Below are positions 4,617 through 8,254 of a DNA stretch of 8,254 bases, piece by piece (the stretch's first letter is position 1; every line of letters starts with the position of its first letter). This DNA is from an uncultured bacterium (GTDB lineage Bacteria; Hydrogenedentota; Hydrogenedentia; Hydrogenedentales; SLHB01): contig CALEZK010000529.1 in NCBI GenBank assembly GCA_937928585.1, positions 1 through 8,254 of the forward strand, given 5' to 3'. Below the pieces are notes generated by a model. It was not told the DNA's origin. It ran no database searches and saw nothing but the letters and a program-made list of their open reading frames with translations. Made by a program: the position numbers and the translations under genes.

Positions 4617-6833
4617 ATGACGCAGCACAACCCCGACGACTACGAAACCCAACCTTCCGAACGGCCCCTCTCGACCGCGCAGCGAATGCGCATTCGCGTG
4701 GTACTGTGGGGGTTGCTCGCCGTCTTCGGGTGCATCGCATTTCATTTGGTACGCCTGCAGGGCTTTCCCGATCCCCGTTATCTCAAGAACGAAAACTTCC
4801 ATGTCGGCGAAGTCCAAATCAACATGCCGCGCGGCAGAATCTATGACCGCGAAGGCCGAATCTTTGCCCGCGAACGCAGGGCGCCGTCGTTGTTCGCATA
4901 TCCGCGTTATCTTGACCATCCGCACGAAGCCGCGCAGCGCCTGAGCGTTCGCCTTGGCCTCGATGAAGACGAGTTGGTGTCGCGCATCACGCGCCGCGCA
5001 TCCGACGGCCAAATGATGCAGGAAGTTCCGGTAAAACGCTGGTTGACCGAGGATGAACTGGGATCCATCGGCAATTTGAACGCGTGGGGGGAAGGCGGGC
5101 TCCGGATTAAACACGAACCCGCGCGATACTACCCCGAAGAGCAACTCGCCGCCCATGTGCTGGGTTTTGTGAATCGCGAGCAGGTAGGCACGGACGGTAT
5201 CGAGCAACTTTACAACAGCAGACTTCGCACCATCCCCGGCAAACAGCGCTCGCGGCTCGATGGCAAGCGCAAGCTACTGACTTCATTGACCCTCGAATAT
5301 GTCGCCCCGGAAGGCGGCGACGATCTATACCTCACAATCGACAAGCCCATCCAGAATATTCTCGAACGAGAATTGTCAAAGGTCATGATCGAAAAGCAGG
5401 CCAGTCGCGCCATGGGGATTGTGATGAACCCCAAGACCGGAGCAGTGCTGGCGCTTGCGTGCTTGCCCTCGTTCGATCCAAATGCGTACTGGGAATACGC
5501 TCCCGAACTCCGCATCAATGGAACGGTAACCGAAGTCTTTGAGCCTGGATCTGCATTCAAACCCGTCGTCATGGCCGCTGCGTTGGAACGTGGTTTAATC
5601 ACACCCGAAACCCTCATCAATTGTGAGGGCGGCGCGTGGAACGCGCTTGGCTTGCGCCGAATCAAAGACGTTCACAAAATGAACACGGTTACCATTGCCG
5701 AGGCATTTGCCGAATCCAGCAATGTCGCCGTCATCAAGATCGCACGGGACCTCATGGCCCAATACGGTCGGGAAGAGTTCGACCGTTGGATTCGTGGGTT
5801 CGGATTTGCCCAGAAAACCGGCAGGGATTTTCTCGCGGAAAGTTCGGGCATCTATAGTCCGGTCGATCGATGGACCAAGTTTTCCGAGATCTCGCTTCCC
5901 ATGGGACAAGAAATTGCCGTGACGATGCCGCAGCTCGCGCGCGCCTTCTCCGCAATCGCCAATGGCGGATACCTCGTCGAACCGCATCTCGTGGATCGCA
6001 TCATTCGGCAGGATGGATCAGTGGCGTACCAGCACCAGGTCACAACCGATAAGCGTGTCATGTCCGAAAAAACGGCAAGCGTCATGCGCGAACTTTGCTA
6101 CGGCGTAGTCGCGCAGGGCACGGGAAAGCGCGCCGCCATTCCCGAATACCGCGTCGGCGGAAAGACCGGCACCGCCCAAGTCGCGCGACCAAAAAAAGAA
6201 GGCGGCGGCTACTACACCGACAGGCACACCGCCGTTTTCGCCGGATTCGCGCCCGTGGCCGATCCGCAGCTTTGCGCGGTAATCGTCGTGTGCAATCCGC
6301 AAAGCGACATCTATTACGGCGGTTACGTGTGCGGCCCCGTCTTTCGTTCCGTCATACGTGAATCACTGATTCGCCTCGAATGCCCGCAAGACCCAATGGA
6401 GCCCGGCACCTACACGCCCGCGCCCGATACTTCCGACGCAGACGTACTCGTCGCACAGGCGACGCCCAACGACAAGGCCGGCAGCCCAAAGGCCCAAGCG
6501 CCGGAAATTGGCGGAACACCCGCCGAGGAACTTGCACTAATTCCCGAGGATCAATGGATCGGACCAGGACAACTGCCGAATCTTATCGGCATGACCAAAC
6601 GTCAGGTCCGCGACAAGCTCGCCGCGCTCGGAGTCGATTGGGATTCCCAGGGAAGCGGTTGGGTGGCTGTGCAAGATCCGGCGCCGGGAACGGCGCTGAC
6701 GGAGGTTCCGCTGTGTCATCTAGTTTTCGCGAACGAGCGCTCTCCGGCACCGGCAGCGCCAGCCGCGCCGCAGCCGGCGGGACCGCGAACACCAGCCGTT
6801 CTCACCAATAATCAGGCAGAAGTATCGCCATGA
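4617..6833 (+). CDS. ftsI: Class B penicillin-binding protein FtsI/PBP3 (SpoVD type) with C-terminal PASTA domain
   Basis: A 738-residue septal peptidoglycan transpeptidase. It has a cytoplasmic head, one transmembrane anchor (about 27-46), a pedestal/dimerisation domain beginning with MPRGRIYDREGRIF (70-83), and a transpeptidase domain with all three active-site motifs: SAFK (Ser312, the acylated serine, to Lys315), SSN (367-369) and KTG (516-518, in GGKTGTAQ). An Ala/Pro/Glu linker (about 580-650) leads to one PASTA domain (about 652-705, from LPNLIGMTKRQVRDKL), then a Pro/Ala-rich tail. The catalytic motifs mean it should be an active beta-lactam target. PASTA domains are usual on SpoVD-type and Gram-positive PBPs and unusual on proteobacterial FtsI. 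The ATG at 4617 has GGGAG at 4602-4606; an in-frame TTG at 4575 would lie inside ftsL and adds nothing conserved. It overlaps murE by 4 bp. Confidence 0.96.
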   Translation: MTQHNPDDYETQPSERPLSTAQRMRIRVVLWGLLAVFGCIAFHLVRLQGFPDPRYLKNENFHVGEVQINMPRGRIYDREGRIFARERRAPSLFAYPRYLDHPHEAAQRLSVRLGLDEDELVSRITRRASDGQMMQEVPVKRWLTEDELGSIGNLNAWGEGGLRIKHEPARYYPEEQLAAHVLGFVNREQVGTDGIEQLYNSRLRTIPGKQRSRLDGKRKLLTSLTLEYVAPEGGDDLYLTIDKPIQNILERELSKVMIEKQASRAMGIVMNPKTGAVLALACLPSFDPNAYWEYAPELRINGTVTEVFEPGSAFKPVVMAAALERGLITPETLINCEGGAWNALGLRRIKDVHKMNTVTIAEAFAESSNVAVIKIARDLMAQYGREEFDRWIRGFGFAQKTGRDFLAESSGIYSPVDRWTKFSEISLPMGQEIAVTMPQLARAFSAIANGGYLVEPHLVDRIIRQDGSVAYQHQVTTDKRVMSEKTASVMRELCYGVVAQGTGKRAAIPEYRVGGKTGTAQVARPKKEGGGYYTDRHTAVFAGFAPVADPQLCAVIVVCNPQSDIYYGGYVCGPVFRSVIRESLIRLECPQDPMEPGTYTPAPDTSDADVLVAQATPNDKAGSPKAQAPEIGGTPAEELALIPEDQWIGPGQLPNLIGMTKRQVRDKLAALGVDWDSQGSGWVAVQDPAPGTALTEVPLCHLVFANERSPAPAAPAAPQPAGPRTPAVLTNNQAEVSP

Positions 6834-8254
6834 CATTATCAGAAGTGCCCAGCCTGATCGGATGCCCGGATCGTCCGCTTGCGGCTGTCTCGATTACCCG
6901 CGTTACCGAAGACTCGCGCCGCTGCATTCCCGGCGCGATTTTTGTCGCAGCTTCAGGCACCAAAGTTGACGGACATGATTTTGCGCCTTACGCCGCGGCC
7001 GCGGGGGCCGTCGCCATCATTGGCGAGCGCACCGGTTTCAACAGCAGCGCGGGTCTGCCCTATCTCAGTGTAACGAACGCGCGCGCCGCACTCGGCATTC
7101 TTGCGCATGCGCTGCACGGCGATCCAAGCAGGCAAATGATCGTCATCGGGGTAACCGGCACCAACGGCAAGACCACAACGACCAAAATGGTGCAGCAGAT
7201 TCTCCGGGCGCATGGCGACGCTTGCGCCTGTTTCGGCACAATTGGATACGAGATTGGCGGAACGCTTTACGAAGCAGCCCACACGACGCCGTTCGGCGAA
7301 GACCTCGCGGATATGTTCGCGCGCGCGCGGGACGCAGGCGAATCACACGTCGTCATGGAAGTCAGTTCGCACGCGCTGGCGCAGGAGCGCGTCGCGGGGA
7401 TTCATTTTCACTGCGCTGCATTCACGAACCTTACGCAGGATCATCTCGACTACCACAAAGACATGGACGCGTACCGTCGCGCGAAGCTAATGTTGTTTGA
7501 ACGCATCGAAGGTGACGAAGGATTCACGGTCGTAAATGCCGAGGATCCAAGCGCGCAGGCGTTCAGGGACGCGTCCCGTGTTACGTGCCACACCTTCGGC
7601 AAGGGCGGAAAAGTCCGCGCCGTGAATTCCTCGATTGGCGCCCGCATGACGACGTTCACGTTGCACACGCCGTGGGGCAACACGAACGTCACGATGCGAA
7701 TGCTTGGCAAGCACAACGTATCGAACGCGCTATGCGCAGCCGCTATCTGCGGCGGCCTCGGCGTGCCGGTCGAGCCGATCGCCGCCGCGCTGGGTTCGCT
7801 ACAAAGTGTACCTGGCCGGTTCGAACACGTCGACGTGGGACAGGAATTTCAGGTAATCGTCGACTATGCGCATACCGACGACGGGTTGCGCAATGTATTG
7901 ACCGCTGCGCAGGAAATATGTAGCGGCCGGGTGATCGTCGTCTTCGGATGCGGTGGCGATCGCGACAAGGGTAAACGCCCGAAGATGGGGCGCGTAGCCG
8001 CCGAACTCGGCGATTTCGCAATCGTCACATCCGACAATCCGCGTAGCGAAGATCCCGAACGCATCTTGCTCGATATCGAAGTCGGCCTGCAACATGCCGG
8101 CAAGCAGAAGTACGACGACTACCTGATGATTCTCGACCGCGCGGAAGCGATTCGCACGGCGATCGATACGGCCAAGCCCGGCGATCTCGTTTTGATAGCC
8201 GGTAAAGGACATGAGGACTACCAAATCCTCGGCGCGACCCGTATTCATTTCGAC
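6830..8254 (+). CDS. murE: UDP-MurNAc-L-Ala-D-Glu:meso-diaminopimelate ligase MurE, 3' end missing
   Basis: 475 codons are open to the right edge; probably 15-25 residues are missing after HEDYQILGATRIHFD. This cytoplasmic ATP-dependent ligase adds the third stem-peptide residue. The N-terminal UDP-binding domain includes TEDSRRCIPGAIFVA. The central domain has the P-loop GVTGTNGKT (107-115, Lys114), HTTP, EVSSHAL and NLTQDHLDYH, with the probable carbamylated Lys219 in YRRAKLMLF. The C-terminal domain has PGRFE, DYAHTDDGL, GCGGDRDKGKRPKM and DNPR (402-405). DNPR with the arginine is the recognised signature of meso-DAP, as opposed to L-lysine, specificity, so the wall is predicted to be DAP-type. 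The ATG at 6830 overlaps the ftsI stop (ATGA) and has only a weak AGGCAGAAG ahead, consistent with coupling. murF would be expected next. Confidence 0.96.
   Translation, partial: MTLSEVPSLIGCPDRPLAAVSITRVTEDSRRCIPGAIFVAASGTKVDGHDFAPYAAAAGAVAIIGERTGFNSSAGLPYLSVTNARAALGILAHALHGDPSRQMIVIGVTGTNGKTTTTKMVQQILRAHGDACACFGTIGYEIGGTLYEAAHTTPFGEDLADMFARARDAGESHVVMEVSSHALAQERVAGIHFHCAAFTNLTQDHLDYHKDMDAYRRAKLMLFERIEGDEGFTVVNAEDPSAQAFRDASRVTCHTFGKGGKVRAVNSSIGARMTTFTLHTPWGNTNVTMRMLGKHNVSNALCAAAICGGLGVPVEPIAAALGSLQSVPGRFEHVDVGQEFQVIVDYAHTDDGLRNVLTAAQEICSGRVIVVFGCGGDRDKGKRPKMGRVAAELGDFAIVTSDNPRSEDPERILLDIEVGLQHAGKQKYDDYLMILDRAEAIRTAIDTAKPGDLVLIAGKGHEDYQILGATRIHFD

Noticed and set aside
4452..5207. 251-codon open frame antisense to ftsL/ftsI
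   Set aside because: Shadow of two well-supported genes, low-complexity composition, no family resemblance.

Overview
The window looks like chromosomal DNA from a free-living Gram-negative-type bacterium with moderately high GC. Its MurE carries the meso-diaminopimelate signature, so the cell wall is probably DAP-type. The dcw (division and cell wall) cluster is in the classic order. Two features are less common: a STAS-domain gene between mraZ and rsmH, and a class B PBP with a C-terminal PASTA domain. A secreted ThuA-like protein next door suggests a poorly characterised phylum such as a PVC/FCB relative or Hydrogenedentota. That placement is a guess from gene style, not a phylogenetic result.

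Left part, minus strand (1-2129). A membrane serine protease of the NfeD/ClpP class runs off the left edge (1-1270) and has its own sigma70-like promoter (TTGAAG-N17-TAGAAT). Upstream of it lies a secreted ThuA-like protein (1404-2129).

Control region (2130-2452). This 323-bp divergent intergenic region is the most information-rich non-coding part. Facing left toward thuA is a strong promoter, TTGACA-N17-TATAGG. It is bracketed by a perfect 20-bp palindrome that matches the NrdR box and a weaker second NrdR-like site on the -10. Facing right toward mraZ is a promoter TTGCTA-N17-TATGAT. It is overlaid by six G-tracts spaced 9-12 bp apart that look like MraZ operator repeats.

Right part, plus strand (2453-8254). 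mraZ, a STAS-domain gene, rsmH, an ftsL-like gene, ftsI (PBP with PASTA) and murE (cut by the right edge) form one tightly packed operon. Junctions are an 11-bp overlap, a 3-bp gap, a 4-bp overlap, a 7-bp gap and a 4-bp overlap. MraZ probably autoregulates the operon. RsmH methylates 16S rRNA, FtsL and FtsI are septal divisome components, and MurE adds the third stem-peptide residue to the peptidoglycan precursor. The STAS protein is the unexplained member: it sits where a regulator would, but lacks the usual phospho-acceptor serine.

No RNA genes, CRISPR arrays, insertion sequences or convincing terminators were found. The best leads are the NrdR-like operator pair in front of thuA, the STAS protein inside the dcw operon, and the helically phased MraZ-box array.
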